Shown here piece by piece: positions 27,315 through 37,631 of a stretch of DNA of 64,000 nucleotides. The position numbers and the translations under genes were made by a program. The notes beneath the pieces are model-generated. The model was not told the origin of the DNA. It saw only the letters and a program-made list of their open reading frames with translations, and made no database searches. The stretch is taken from NCBI GenBank assembly GCA_934122235.1, contig CAKOWE010000001.1, positions 1 through 64,000 of the forward strand, given 5' to 3'. This stretch comes from an uncultured Clostridia bacterium. GTDB lineage: Bacteria; Bacillota; Clostridia; TANB77; CAG-508. Position 1 is the stretch's first letter. Every line of letters begins with the position of its first letter.

Positions 27315-29411
27315 ATGGGAAATATTGTTGTATTAGATGATTTAACAATAAATAAAATAGCTGCTGGAGAAGTTATAGAAAGACCTGCATCAGTAGTGAA
27401 AGAAATTGTGGAAAATTCGATAGATGCAGGAGCAAATAAGATAACTATAGAAGTACAAAATGGCGGAATATCATATATAAGAGTTACAGATAATGGAAAA
27501 GGAATTGCACCAGATGATATGGAGTATGCTTTTGAAAGACATGCAACAAGTAAAATAAGAGTAGCGGATGATTTGGAAAATATTACATCTATGGGATTTA
27601 GAGGTGAAGCTTTAGCGAGTATCGCAGCAATTGCACATGTTGAAATGAAATCTAGAACACCAGATACAGAAATAGGATATAAAGTAGTAATAGAAGGCGG
27701 AAAAGTATTAGAAAAAGGTGAAACAGGATGCCCTGTTGGAACTACAATAACAATAACAAATTTGTTTTATAATACACCAGTAAGATATAAATTTTTAAAA
27801 AAGGATTTTACAGAAGCAGGATATATAGAAGATGCAGTAACTAGACTTGCATTAGCAAATACTAATATATCAATAAAATTAGTAAGTTCTGGAAAAACAA
27901 TAATACAAACATCTGGAAATGGAATGTTACAAGATGCAATATATAGTATTTATGGAAAAGAAATAGCAGAAGGGATTGTACCAGTAAGCTTAGAATATGA
28001 AGATGTAAAAATAGAAGGAGTTGCAGGAAAACCGGAAATAGGAAGAAGCAATAGGACTAATCAAATATTTTTTGTAAATAAAAGATATGTAAAAAATAAA
28101 ACATTATCTTCAGCTGTAGAACAAGCTTACAAAGGGTTACTTCCTATAGGTAAATTTGGATTTATAGTAATGAATATTGAATTAGCACCAAACAAAATTG
28201 ACGTAAATGTTCATCCGGCTAAATTAGAAATAAGATTTCAAGAAGAACAGAAAATATTTAAAGCTGTATATTCATCAATAAAGCAATCATTATTGCAAGA
28301 AGAATTAGTAAAAAATACAAGTAAAGAAATACCAAAAGAAAATAAGGAGTTCTCTGCAATTCCAGTTCAAAATGAAAATAATACATTTAAATCTAATGAA
28401 GAGGATGAAGAAAAGTCAAGAGTGCCAAGCTTTATAAATTTGTTTAAAAGAAAAAAAGAAGAAATACATGTGGGGGCACCTAAAAATATAATTGGAGAGT
28501 TATATAAAAGTAAAAATGAACAAGAATATAAAAATTTAGAAGAAGACAAAACAGCAGAAATAAAAACTCCAACAGAAGAACAAGTAGATGCTATGACAGA
28601 AATCTTAAATAAAAAAAGAGAAATGACAAACAAAATAGAATATGCTAATCCAGAAGATACTTTAACTAATGGAGAGAATAAATTTGACGAAATGTATGTA
28701 AGAACTTTTGGAAAACTACCACCAACAGCAGTAGAAAATGAGAATGATATAGAAAAAATAGAACCTACAGGCTTAAAATTAGAAAGTGGAGAAAATATTT
28801 CAGTGTTTGAAGAAAAAGAAGATTATATAAAAGTTCCAAATTATAAATTTATAGGTATTGCATTCTCAACATATATAATTATAGAATTAGAAAATGAAAT
28901 GTATATTATAGATCAACATGCTGCACATGAAAGGGTTACATATGAAAAAGTAAAAAAGAATTTTTATAGTCAAATGGAAAAAGATTCTCAATTAATGTTA
29001 TTGCCAGATGTTATTACATTAACGCACAAGGAAATGGATATAGTTAATGAAAATTTAGATATGTTTGAAAAGGCTGGATTTACATTAGAAGAATTTGGTG
29101 ATAATACAATAAAGCTTACAGGTGTACCTAATATATGTATGGATTTAGATACAAAACAATTATTTTTAGATATACTAGACGAAATAGATACGGTTGCGCT
29201 TACAGCTAGACAAGAAAAAGAAGATAAATTTATTGCAACAATAGCTTGCAAAGCATCAGTAAAAGCTAATATGGCATTAACTAAAGAAGAGGTTGATAGC
29301 TTAATGCAAAGATTATTAATATTACCTAATCCATTTACTTGTCCACACGGAAGACCAACAGCAATAAAAATGACTAAATACGATATAGAAAGAAAGTTTA
29401 ATAGAAAATAA
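27315..29411 (+). CDS. mutL: DNA mismatch repair endonuclease MutL
   Basis: A 698-residue protein linking mismatch recognition by MutS to strand removal. The N-terminal GHKL ATPase shows IAAGEVIERPASVVKE near residue 15, ENSIDAGA near residue 36 and GFRGEALASIAA near residue 94. A ~150-residue charged linker (about 340-490) precedes the C-terminal endonuclease domain, whose metal motif DQHA-x2-E-x4-E is present as DQHAAHERVTYE near residue 535, together with ACKASVKAN and CPHGRP. Endonuclease-type MutL fits a Firmicute without MutH. MiaA follows by 16 bases. mutS is not in the window. Confidence 0.96.
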   Translation: MGNIVVLDDLTINKIAAGEVIERPASVVKEIVENSIDAGANKITIEVQNGGISYIRVTDNGKGIAPDDMEYAFERHATSKIRVADDLENITSMGFRGEALASIAAIAHVEMKSRTPDTEIGYKVVIEGGKVLEKGETGCPVGTTITITNLFYNTPVRYKFLKKDFTEAGYIEDAVTRLALANTNISIKLVSSGKTIIQTSGNGMLQDAIYSIYGKEIAEGIVPVSLEYEDVKIEGVAGKPEIGRSNRTNQIFFVNKRYVKNKTLSSAVEQAYKGLLPIGKFGFIVMNIELAPNKIDVNVHPAKLEIRFQEEQKIFKAVYSSIKQSLLQEELVKNTSKEIPKENKEFSAIPVQNENNTFKSNEEDEEKSRVPSFINLFKRKKEEIHVGAPKNIIGELYKSKNEQEYKNLEEDKTAEIKTPTEEQVDAMTEILNKKREMTNKIEYANPEDTLTNGENKFDEMYVRTFGKLPPTAVENENDIEKIEPTGLKLESGENISVFEEKEDYIKVPNYKFIGIAFSTYIIIELENEMYIIDQHAAHERVTYEKVKKNFYSQMEKDSQLMLLPDVITLTHKEMDIVNENLDMFEKAGFTLEEFGDNTIKLTGVPNICMDLDTKQLFLDILDEIDTVALTARQEKEDKFIATIACKASVKANMALTKEEVDSLMQRLLILPNPFTCPHGRPTAIKMTKYDIERKFNRK

Positions 29412-29427
29412 TAAAGGAAATATAAAT

Positions 29428-30342
29428 ATGAAACCAAAAGTTATTGTTATAGCAGGGCCAACTGCTTCAGGAAAAACAGCATTATCAATTGAGTTAGCCA
29501 AAAAAATAAATGGAGAAATAGTATCTGCTGATTCAATGCAAATATATAAAGATATGAGCATAGGAACAGCAAAGCCAACTAAACAAGAAATGGAAAATAT
29601 AAAACATTATATGATTGATTTTGTTTCTCCAGAAACTAGATATAGTGTATCACAATACAAAAGTGATGCATTACTATGCATAGAAGAGATTATAAATAAA
29701 GGAAAAATGCCAATAGTTGTTGGGGGAACAGGATTATATATAGATTCTTTAATATATGGTATAGAATTTCAAGAGATGCCTATAGACTTAGAATATAGAA
29801 ATAAATTAAATAAGATAGCAGATGAAGGCGGATTATCTAAATTGTATGAAGAAGCATGTAAAATAGATGAAGAAGCGATGAAAATTATTAGTCCAAATGA
29901 TAAAAAAAGAATAATAAGAGTTTTAGAAATATATAAACAGACTGGAAAAAACAAAACACAACAAAATATAGAATCAAGAAAAAACGAAGTGCCTTATGAT
30001 TATAAAGTTTTTGCTATAGATATGGATAGAGAAAAACTTTATGAAAAAATAAATAAAAGAGTAGATATAATGATAGAAAATGGACTTATAGAAGAGGTAC
30101 AAGCATTAATTGATAAATATAGCAATATTCAAACGGCTATGCAAAGCTTAGGATATAAAGAAGTGGTTGAATATTTTAATGGCTTAACTACAAGAGAAGA
30201 AATGATAGATAAAATAAAGATGGAATCAAGAAGATATGCTAAAAGACAATTAACATGGTTTAGAAAAAATAAAGATATAATATGGCTAAATGGATTAGAA
30301 ACACAAAGTGAAAATATAGATAAGATAATTGCAAATATTTAA
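29428..30342 (+). CDS. miaA: tRNA dimethylallyltransferase MiaA
   Basis: A 304-residue enzyme that adds dimethylallyl to A37 next to the anticodon of tRNAs reading UNN codons, which steadies codon-anticodon pairing and influences reading-frame maintenance. P-loop GPTASGKT near residue 10, SADSMQIYKDM near residue 34, and VVGGTGLYIDSL near residue 96 identify the family; WFRKNKDIIW at the C-terminus is typical. It lies directly after mutL, as in many Firmicutes. ATG 29428 follows AAAGGAAA. Confidence 0.95.
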   Translation: MKPKVIVIAGPTASGKTALSIELAKKINGEIVSADSMQIYKDMSIGTAKPTKQEMENIKHYMIDFVSPETRYSVSQYKSDALLCIEEIINKGKMPIVVGGTGLYIDSLIYGIEFQEMPIDLEYRNKLNKIADEGGLSKLYEEACKIDEEAMKIISPNDKKRIIRVLEIYKQTGKNKTQQNIESRKNEVPYDYKVFAIDMDREKLYEKINKRVDIMIENGLIEEVQALIDKYSNIQTAMQSLGYKEVVEYFNGLTTREEMIDKIKMESRRYAKRQLTWFRKNKDIIWLNGLETQSENIDKIIANI

Positions 30343-30373
30343 ATTAATAATATATTTGAAAGGAATGAAATTT

Positions 30374-31630
30374 TTGGACGAAAGAAGAAAAATAAAGTAT
30401 AATAAAAAATACAATATACTAATTGCAGTTGCAGGTATAATAATATTGATATATATATTGTATGCAATTATTAATTTAATAAAGTCTCCAACAGATGTAT
30501 TTGTTATTGAATATGGCAAAGTATCATTAGAAGAATCTGCTATAGGATATTTAATTAGAGAAGAAACTATAGTAAAAGGTAGTAATTATGAAAATGGAAT
30601 AGTACAGATAAAATCTGAAGGAGAGAAAGTGGCTAAAGGAGAAGCTGTGTTTAGATATTATAGTAATGATGAAGAGCAAATAACACAACAAATAAAAGAA
30701 ATAGATACAAAATTAAATCAAGCATTAGAAAAACAAACTGAAATACTTCCTACAGATATAAAATCATTAGATAAGCAAATAGAACAAAGATTGGAAAGCT
30801 TAAATAAATTTACAGATACAGAAAAGATAAAAGAATATAAGAATGATATAAATACATATTTGACCAAAAAATCAAAAATAGCAGGTGAAAATAGTCCGGT
30901 GGGTTCATATATAAAGCAATTATATCAGGAAAGAAATATGTATGAGTCAAAATTAACACAAACTACAGAATATGTAACAGCACCTACAAGTGGTGTTGTA
31001 TCCTATAGAGTAGATGGATTGGAAAACATACTAACAACCGAAGATTTTAGTAAAGTTAGTAAGGATTTACTAGAAAGTTTAAATATAAAAACTGGACAAA
31101 TTATTGCAACAAATAATCAAGAAGGCAAGATAATTAATAATTTCGAATGCTATATTGCAACTGTTATGGATACAGAAAATGCTAAAGAAAGCAAGGTAGG
31201 TCAACGCGTAAAAATAAGATTATCTAGTAAGGAAGAAGTTGATGCAACTATTAGTTATAAGACAGAACAAGAAAATAGTGATGATGTAGTTTTAGTTTTA
31301 AAAATAACTAGTAGAGTTGAGGATTTAATAAGTTATAGAAAAATATCTTTTGATATAGTTTGGTGGAGTGATACTGGATTAAAGGTCCCAAATTCAGCTA
31401 TAATATATGATGATGCAGGACAAGCATATATTATAAGAAATAGAGCAGGTTATTTAGATAAAATATTAATAAAAAAAGTAAGAGAAACCAAAAGTTATAC
31501 TTTGGTGGAAAACTATGAAACAGAAGAATTAAAAGAAAAAGGATTTACAGCAGAAGAAATAAAGAAAATGAAGAATGTTGCATTATATGACGAAATAATG
31601 TCACAACCACAAAAATCAATGTTACAATAA
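30374..31630 (+). CDS. HlyD-like membrane protein of the cell-division locus
   Basis: A 418-residue protein with one N-terminal membrane helix (about residues 13-33) and a periplasm-adaptor-like body: a biotinyl-lipoyl half near residues 40-85, a coiled-coil hairpin (about 95-185), the second lipoyl half near residue 200 and a beta barrel. The order before sepF and divIVA is seen in other clostridia. I prefer TTG 30374 because AAAGGA sits at good distance; ATG 30365 is too close to it and ATG 30329 has no site. No transporter partner is adjacent; the role is unknown. Confidence 0.6.
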   Translation: MDERRKIKYNKKYNILIAVAGIIILIYILYAIINLIKSPTDVFVIEYGKVSLEESAIGYLIREETIVKGSNYENGIVQIKSEGEKVAKGEAVFRYYSNDEEQITQQIKEIDTKLNQALEKQTEILPTDIKSLDKQIEQRLESLNKFTDTEKIKEYKNDINTYLTKKSKIAGENSPVGSYIKQLYQERNMYESKLTQTTEYVTAPTSGVVSYRVDGLENILTTEDFSKVSKDLLESLNIKTGQIIATNNQEGKIINNFECYIATVMDTENAKESKVGQRVKIRLSSKEEVDATISYKTEQENSDDVVLVLKITSRVEDLISYRKISFDIVWWSDTGLKVPNSAIIYDDAGQAYIIRNRAGYLDKILIKKVRETKSYTLVENYETEELKEKGFTAEEIKKMKNVALYDEIMSQPQKSMLQ

Positions 31631-31672
31631 TATTACAAGAATATTAAAAAAATATTACAATTCAAAAAAAAC

Positions 31673-31701
31673 TTGACATTAGGAAAAAAAAGTAAGATAC
31701 T
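31673..31701 (+). promoter_or_regulatory. Promoter of sepF
   Basis: TTGACA at 31673-31678 and GATACT at 31696-31701 with 17 bases between them. Confidence 0.6.
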
Positions 31702-31754
31702 ATATATATGTAAAAAATGGATACGAAGGAAAAATATTTTAGGAGGTTTTTGGA

Positions 31755-32228
31755 GTGGGAGCATTAAATAAAGTGTTAGATTTTTTTGGAATGGATACAG
31801 GAGCAGAAGAAGTAGAAGAAAACGAAAATGATGTATATGGATATAATTATAATGAAGAAGAAGAAAATGATGAAGTTGAATCAAAAGGAATATTCAACAG
31901 AAATAAAAATAAAGTGGTAAATATGCCACAAGTTCAACCTGTGAAAATGGTAATATCTCAACCTACAACATTTGAACAATCAGAAGAAATATGCAATTAT
32001 TTAAAAGAAAAAAAATCTATTATAGTTAATTTAGAATATGTTAATAAAGATATAGCAAGACGTATTATAGATTTTGTAAGTGGTGGAGTTCATGCTCTAG
32101 ATGGACACATACAAAAAGTATCTAATTCAATATTTTTAATAGCACCTATAAACTATGAAATTGCAAATGAAATGGCAAGAGAAGAAATAAAAAATAAACT
32201 ATCAGTATCATGGTTAAAAAACAACTAA
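31755..32228 (+). CDS. sepF: Cell division protein SepF
   Basis: A 157-residue cytoplasmic protein that bundles FtsZ filaments and anchors them to the membrane. The N-terminus (GALNKVLDFFGM) is the amphipathic membrane-binding helix, followed by an acidic linker and the SepF core (KMVISQPTTFEQSEEICNY, then SIIVNLEYVNKDIARRIIDFVSG, then IFLIAP near residue 130). GTG 31755 is preceded by an excellent AGGAGG. It has its own promoter and precedes divIVA, as in other Firmicutes. Confidence 0.93.
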   Translation: MGALNKVLDFFGMDTGAEEVEENENDVYGYNYNEEEENDEVESKGIFNRNKNKVVNMPQVQPVKMVISQPTTFEQSEEICNYLKEKKSIIVNLEYVNKDIARRIIDFVSGGVHALDGHIQKVSNSIFLIAPINYEIANEMAREEIKNKLSVSWLKNN

Positions 32229-32372
32229 AGATAAAATATAATAAAATCAATAGAATAGAACGATAACTTAATCGTTCTATTACTTTAAACAAAGAAATCA
32301 ATTATATAAATAAAACTAGAACAGAGGTAATTTTATTATAGTAATATTTATAATATAATGGAGGTAGCAAAA

Positions 32373-32822
32373 ATGATAACACCACTAGACATTGAAAACA
32401 AAAAGTTTGGGAAACAAATGATGAATGGATATAATGTAGATGAAGTTGATGAGTTTTTAGATGACCTTACAGCAGATTATGAAAAATTATATAAAGAAAA
32501 TGCAGAATTAAAGAAAAATGCTGATGAATTAAATGCAAACATGGGCAAATATAAAAGCTTAGAAACAACATTACAAAATACATTAATAATGGCTCAAACT
32601 GCGGCAGATGAAGTTAAAAATTCTGCCAAACAACAAGCTGATCAAATAATAAAGGACGCAGAACTATCTGCTAAAACAAGAGTGGATGAATTAAATAGTC
32701 AAATAACAATAAAGGAAAAAGAATTAGCAGAATTAAGAAAACAATTAGATGTATATAAAGCAAAAGTAGAATCTCTATTAATATCACAATTAGAATTATT
32801 AAAAGATATAAATAAGGACTAA
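32373..32822 (+). CDS. divIVA: Cell-pole/division-site protein DivIVA
   Basis: A 149-residue coiled-coil protein that binds curved membrane at poles and septa and places division and sporulation factors. The N-terminal lipid-binding domain ITPLDIENKKFGKQMMNGYN with VDEFLDDLTADYEKLYKEN is clear, followed by two coiled coils. The start is ATG 32373 behind TGGAGGTAGC; the upstream ATG at 32358 overlaps that site. It follows sepF by 145 bases, with a short AACGAT-type repeat between. Confidence 0.92.
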   Translation: MITPLDIENKKFGKQMMNGYNVDEVDEFLDDLTADYEKLYKENAELKKNADELNANMGKYKSLETTLQNTLIMAQTAADEVKNSAKQQADQIIKDAELSAKTRVDELNSQITIKEKELAELRKQLDVYKAKVESLLISQLELLKDINKD

Positions 32823-32858
32823 AAATTTAAATATAAATTTAAAAGCATGAATATGAAG

Positions 32859-32912
32859 TGCACCCCAAATGTTAGACAAAAATCTAACGTTTGAAGGTGT
32901 ATTTTTTATACG
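32859..32912 (+). terminator. Terminator of divIVA
   Basis: A long stem pairs GCACCCCAAATGTTAGA with TCTAACGTTTGAAGGTGT (imperfect), followed by a T tract. Confidence 0.85.
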
Positions 32913-32937
32913 AAAAATTTTAACTTCAAAATTAAAA

Positions 32938-32969
32938 TTTGATATTATTTTATAATTATGATATAATAC
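32938..32969 (+). promoter_or_regulatory. Promoter of trpS
   Basis: TTGATA and TATAAT separated by 17 bases, about 35 bases before trpS. The leader is too short for a T-box, unlike many clostridial tRNA synthetase genes. Confidence 0.65.
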
Positions 32970-33006
32970 TTCCATTAATTTAAAAGCGAGAGAGGAATGA
33001 AACTGT

Positions 33007-34020
33007 ATGGATAAAAAAAGAATATTAACAGGAGATAGACCAACAGGAAGATTGCATATAGGACATTATTTTGGATCACTTGTAAAGAGATTAGAATTAC
33101 AAGAGAGTGGAGAATATGATTCATATATATTGATTGCAGATGTTCAGGCTTTAACAGATAATTTTAATAATCCAGAGAAAGTTAGATTGAATGTAAGAGA
33201 GGTTGCAATTGATTATTTATCTGTTGGAATTGATCCAAATAAAACAACAATATATATTCAATCAATGATACCAGAAACAGCAGAGCTTACAATTTACTAT
33301 TCAAATTTAGTTACAGTGGCTAGACTTCAAAGAAATCCTACAGTAAAAACTGAGATTGCACAAAAAAGAGATTTGTTTGGAGAAAGTGTAACTTATGGAT
33401 TTTTAGGATATCCTGTAAGTCAAGCAGCTGATATAACTACTTTTGAGGGAGAACTTGTCCCAGTTGGCGAAGATCAAGAACCATTAATAGAGCAATGTAG
33501 AGAGATAGTAAGAAAATTTAATAGTATTTATGGAGATGTTTTAACTGAACCTAAAGTTGTTTTAACTAGAACAAGTAGAATTAAAGGATTAGATGGAAAC
33601 GAAAAAATGGGCAAATCACTAGGAAATGCTATTTATTTGTCTGATACAGAAGAAGAAGTAAATAAAAAAGTTATGAGTGCTGTAACTGACCCAAATAGAA
33701 TAAGAAAAGATGATTTAGGAAATCCTGATATATGTATGGTATATTATTATCATAAATTGTTTTCTGGTGAAGATGCTTGTAAAGCTTGTTGTGAGGAATG
33801 CAAGAAAGGTCAAAGAGGATGTGTAGCTTGTAAAAAAGAACTTGCATCAAATATAAATAATTTTCTAGCACCTATAAGAGAAAAAAGAAAGTATTACGAA
33901 GAAAGACCTGAACTTGTTGATGAAATATTGAAACAAGGAACTGAGAAAGCTAGAAAAACAGCACAAGAAACAATGAAAAAGGTTAGAAAAGCGATGAAAT
34001 TAGATTATTTTCAAGAATAA
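33007..34020 (+). CDS. trpS: Tryptophanyl-tRNA synthetase
   Basis: A 337-residue class I synthetase that charges tRNA(Trp). GDRPTGRLHIGHYFGS near residue 9 holds the HIGH signature; GNEKMGKSLGNAI near residue 197 is the KMSKS equivalent. The substrate-pocket stretch DVQALTDNF follows at residue 45. A cysteine-rich insertion (CKACCEECKKGQRGCVACKKE near residues 258-278) may bind zinc, and is typical of one bacterial TrpRS subgroup. ATG 33007, GAGAGG site upstream. Followed by obgE after 20 bases. Confidence 0.95.
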   Translation: MDKKRILTGDRPTGRLHIGHYFGSLVKRLELQESGEYDSYILIADVQALTDNFNNPEKVRLNVREVAIDYLSVGIDPNKTTIYIQSMIPETAELTIYYSNLVTVARLQRNPTVKTEIAQKRDLFGESVTYGFLGYPVSQAADITTFEGELVPVGEDQEPLIEQCREIVRKFNSIYGDVLTEPKVVLTRTSRIKGLDGNEKMGKSLGNAIYLSDTEEEVNKKVMSAVTDPNRIRKDDLGNPDICMVYYYHKLFSGEDACKACCEECKKGQRGCVACKKELASNINNFLAPIREKRKYYEERPELVDEILKQGTEKARKTAQETMKKVRKAMKLDYFQE

Positions 34021-34031
34021 AAGGAAAGTGA

Positions 34032-35315
<1,284 letters not shown>

Positions 35316-35343
35316 AAAGCCATTTTATAAAGAAAGGAAAAAT

Positions 35344-35913
35344 ATGAAAATTATATTAGCTTCAAAATCACCAAGAAGAAAAGAACTAATGGACTTATTA
35401 AATATAAAATATGAAGTTGTAGTAAGCGAAGCAGATGAATCACATGAGGAGAAATTATCTATAGAGGATGAATCTAAAAGGCTTGCATATATAAAAGCTA
35501 AAAAGGTATTTGATGAAACTTGTGGGGATAGAATAGTAATAGGTTCAGATACAATGGTAATAAAGAATAATAAAATTTATGAAAAACCAAAAAATAATGA
35601 AGATGCAAAAAGAATGATAAAAGAATTGCAAGGAAGTCAACACGAGGTAATAACTAGTATATGTGTTTTAATAGAAGAAAATGAAAAATACAGTGAATAT
35701 ACGGATTTTGATAAAGCAAGTGTATGTATAAAAAGCATGAGTGACGAAGAGATAGAAAATTGGATACAAACAGGAGAAGCGTTGGATAAAGCCGGTGCTT
35801 ATGCAATACAAAGCAAATTTTGCGTGTTTGTAGAAAAAATAACAGGAAACTATACAACTGTAGTTGGATTACCAATGCATAAATTGTATGAAGCAATCAA
35901 AAAATATATTTAG
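35344..35913 (+). CDS. maf: Maf-family nucleotide pyrophosphatase
   Basis: A 189-residue protein hydrolysing non-canonical nucleoside triphosphates (dTTP/UTP type in YhdE-like members). It opens ILASKSPRRKELM near residue 3, the phosphate-binding S-x-S-P-R-R motif, and has IGSDTMV near residue 65 (general base Asp) and KAGAYAIQ near residue 148. I start at ATG 35344, behind AAAGGAAAA; an in-frame ATG at 35308 would overlap the end of obgE and add 12 residues not typical of the family. Confidence 0.92.
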   Translation: MKIILASKSPRRKELMDLLNIKYEVVVSEADESHEEKLSIEDESKRLAYIKAKKVFDETCGDRIVIGSDTMVIKNNKIYEKPKNNEDAKRMIKELQGSQHEVITSICVLIEENEKYSEYTDFDKASVCIKSMSDEEIENWIQTGEALDKAGAYAIQSKFCVFVEKITGNYTTVVGLPMHKLYEAIKKYI

Positions 35914-35948
35914 AAAATTGGCAAAATGATAAAAATCCAAAAAAATGT

Positions 35949-35977
35949 TTGACATACTTATGTTTGTATGATATGAT
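35949..35977 (+). promoter_or_regulatory. lexA promoter with embedded palindrome, possible SOS box
   Basis: TTGACA at 35949-35954 and TATGAT at 35972-35977, 17 bases apart. Between them ACATA-CT-TATGT (35952-35963) forms an inverted repeat overlapping the -35. This differs from the B. subtilis LexA consensus but sits where an autoregulatory operator is expected. Confidence 0.5.
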
Positions 35978-36010
35978 AAGTGCAAATGAATTTTTGGGAG
36001 TGATGTGTAA

Positions 36011-36664
36011 ATGAAAAAGAAATCATCAGATGAGCTAAATAAAAGAGAAAGAGCTATACTTAAATTTATAGAAAAACATATTACAACTCATGGATATCCA
36101 CCATCAGTTAGAGAAATAGGAAAAGCAGTTGGATTAAGTTCAACAGCAACAGTACATGGGTATATAGCCAAATTAACTGATAAAGGTTATATAAAAAAAG
36201 AAGACCAAAAGGGAAGAACTTTAAAATTATTAAAAGGCGGACTTGCAGATAGCCAACCTAGAATAGAAAAACCAGTTTATAGTGGGAAAGAATTGGTTGA
36301 TGTGCCAGTTATAGGAAAAATTACAGCAGGAGAACCAATATTAGCTGTAGAAAATGTAACTGATACATTTCCTATACCAATAGATTTTGTAGGAAATAGC
36401 GAAAGCTTCATGCTTACAGTTAGAGGAGAAAGCATGATAGAAGCAGGAATATTGAGTGGAGATTATATATTGGTCAAAAAGCAAAATACAGCTAATAATG
36501 GCGAAATAGTAGTTGCATTAATTGGAGATGAAGCAACAGTAAAAACATTTTATAAAGAAAAAGATCATATTAGATTGCAACCAGAAAATAGTACAATGGA
36601 TCCAATAATAGTGCCAAATTGTGAAATATTAGGAAAAGTAGCAGGGGTATTTAGAAAAATGTAA
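36011..36664 (+). CDS. lexA: SOS repressor LexA
   Basis: A 217-residue repressor of the DNA-damage response. The N-terminal winged helix (about 1-70, with [21 protein letters not shown]) binds operators. The C-terminal peptidase part has the self-cleavage site A-G in GKITAGEP near residue 103, the catalytic Ser in RGESM near residue 140 and the catalytic Lys in ATVKTF near residue 178. RecA filaments trigger self-cleavage. ATG 36011 behind GGGAGTGATG. Monocistronic, with a palindrome in its promoter. Confidence 0.96.
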   Translation: MKKKSSDELNKRERAILKFIEKHITTHGYPPSVREIGKAVGLSSTATVHGYIAKLTDKGYIKKEDQKGRTLKLLKGGLADSQPRIEKPVYSGKELVDVPVIGKITAGEPILAVENVTDTFPIPIDFVGNSESFMLTVRGESMIEAGILSGDYILVKKQNTANNGEIVVALIGDEATVKTFYKEKDHIRLQPENSTMDPIIVPNCEILGKVAGVFRKM

Positions 36665-36672
36665 TTTAATAA

Positions 36673-36722
36673 TAAAAATGACAAAGAATATTGCGATATT
36701 CTTTGTCATTTTTATTATAGTT
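36673..36722. terminator. Bidirectional terminator between lexA and pflA
   Basis: AATAAAAATGACAAAGAATAT pairs (imperfect at the loop) with its mirror copy ending in TTTTTATTAT; symmetrical for both convergent genes. Confidence 0.9.
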
Positions 36723-36731
36723 ATTGAAAAA

Positions 36732-37464
36732 TTATAATCCTAATAAATCTCTTGCTCGCTTTACATCATCAGCGTTTGCTGGTCTTATTCCCTCTAATTG
36801 GTATTCACAACCTAGATCTTTCCATTTAAATTTGCCCATGTCATGATATGGCAAAATTTCTACTTTTTGTACAGTTCTTAAAGATTTAATAAACATTCTT
36901 AAATCTATTAAATCTTGAGTATCATCAGTTATTCCTGGTATTAATACTTGTCTAATCCATATAGGAATATTATTATCACTTAAATATTTTGCAAATGCTA
37001 ATTCTTTCTTATTAGAAAAACCTACTAAATCTTTACATTTTTCATCATTAATATGTTTTATATCTAGTAAAACTAAATCTGTATATTTTAATAATTCTTT
37101 TATGTCGTCATTAATCTCAAACATTCCGTGAAGTATCGATTGTTGTATGAATATTTTCTTGTTTTAATCTTTTGAAAAGATTAATTAAAAATTTAGTTTG
37201 TAATAGTGGTTCACCACCAGTAACAGTAACACCTCCGTTAGAAGGCAAAATATATTCTTTATAGCTTTGGATTCGTTTAACTAATTCGTCAACGCTTTTT
37301 AATTCTCCACTATTTACATCCCATGTATCTCTATTATGACAATATTTACAACGAAGAGCACAACCTTGCATAAATATTACATATCTAATTCCTGGACCAT
37401 CTACAGTTCCAAAAGATTCTATAGAATGAATTCTCCCATAATTTTCCCTATCAAAAGTTTCCAT
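36732..37464 (-). CDS. pflA: Pyruvate formate-lyase activating enzyme, split by a CGG frame change
   Basis: A 243-residue radical-SAM enzyme that installs the glycyl radical on PflB. The 4Fe-4S motif C-x3-C-x2-C is visible in [15 protein letters not shown] near residue 31, with VTGGEPLLQ near residue 74. The frame breaks at codon 113: TTIDTS, then CGG at 37128; dropping the C gives [11 protein letters not shown] and continues into [13 protein letters not shown] and the family C-terminus ([11 protein letters not shown]). Without a shift a TGA comes two codons later. Start ATG 37464 (AAAGGATT upstream). It lies 150 bases downstream of its substrate gene pflB. Joined length is normal. Confidence 0.9.
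37126..37128 (-). promoter_or_regulatory. CGG +1 recoding site in pflA (TCA CGG A)
   Basis: Zero-frame codon 113 is CGG after TCA. Skipping the C reads GGA, giving the DTSG element common to PflA proteins. Confidence 0.87.
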
Positions 37465-37590
37465 AAAAATTAATCCTTTCAAAAAATATTTTTGATTAAT
37501 ATGTTTCGTTATATAAATGTATAATAAAAATCTGCTACACCTTAAAAATGCAGTGTAAGCAGAAAACAGAAAAAAGTTTTGATTTTAATG

Positions 37591-37622
37591 TATAGGGGGA
37601 CGTTATTAAACGTCCCTATACT
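37591..37622 (-). terminator. Hairpin terminator after pflB
   Basis: TATAGGGGGACGT and ACGTCCCTATA pair around TATTAA. The flanking T tract on the minus strand is weak, so partial read-through into pflA is possible. Confidence 0.7.
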
Positions 37623-37631
37623 ATAATTTAA

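Noticed and set aside
32823..33006. T-box leader before trpS
   Set aside because: The hairpin there is the divIVA terminator, and the promoter lies only about 40 bases before trpS, leaving no room for a T-box.
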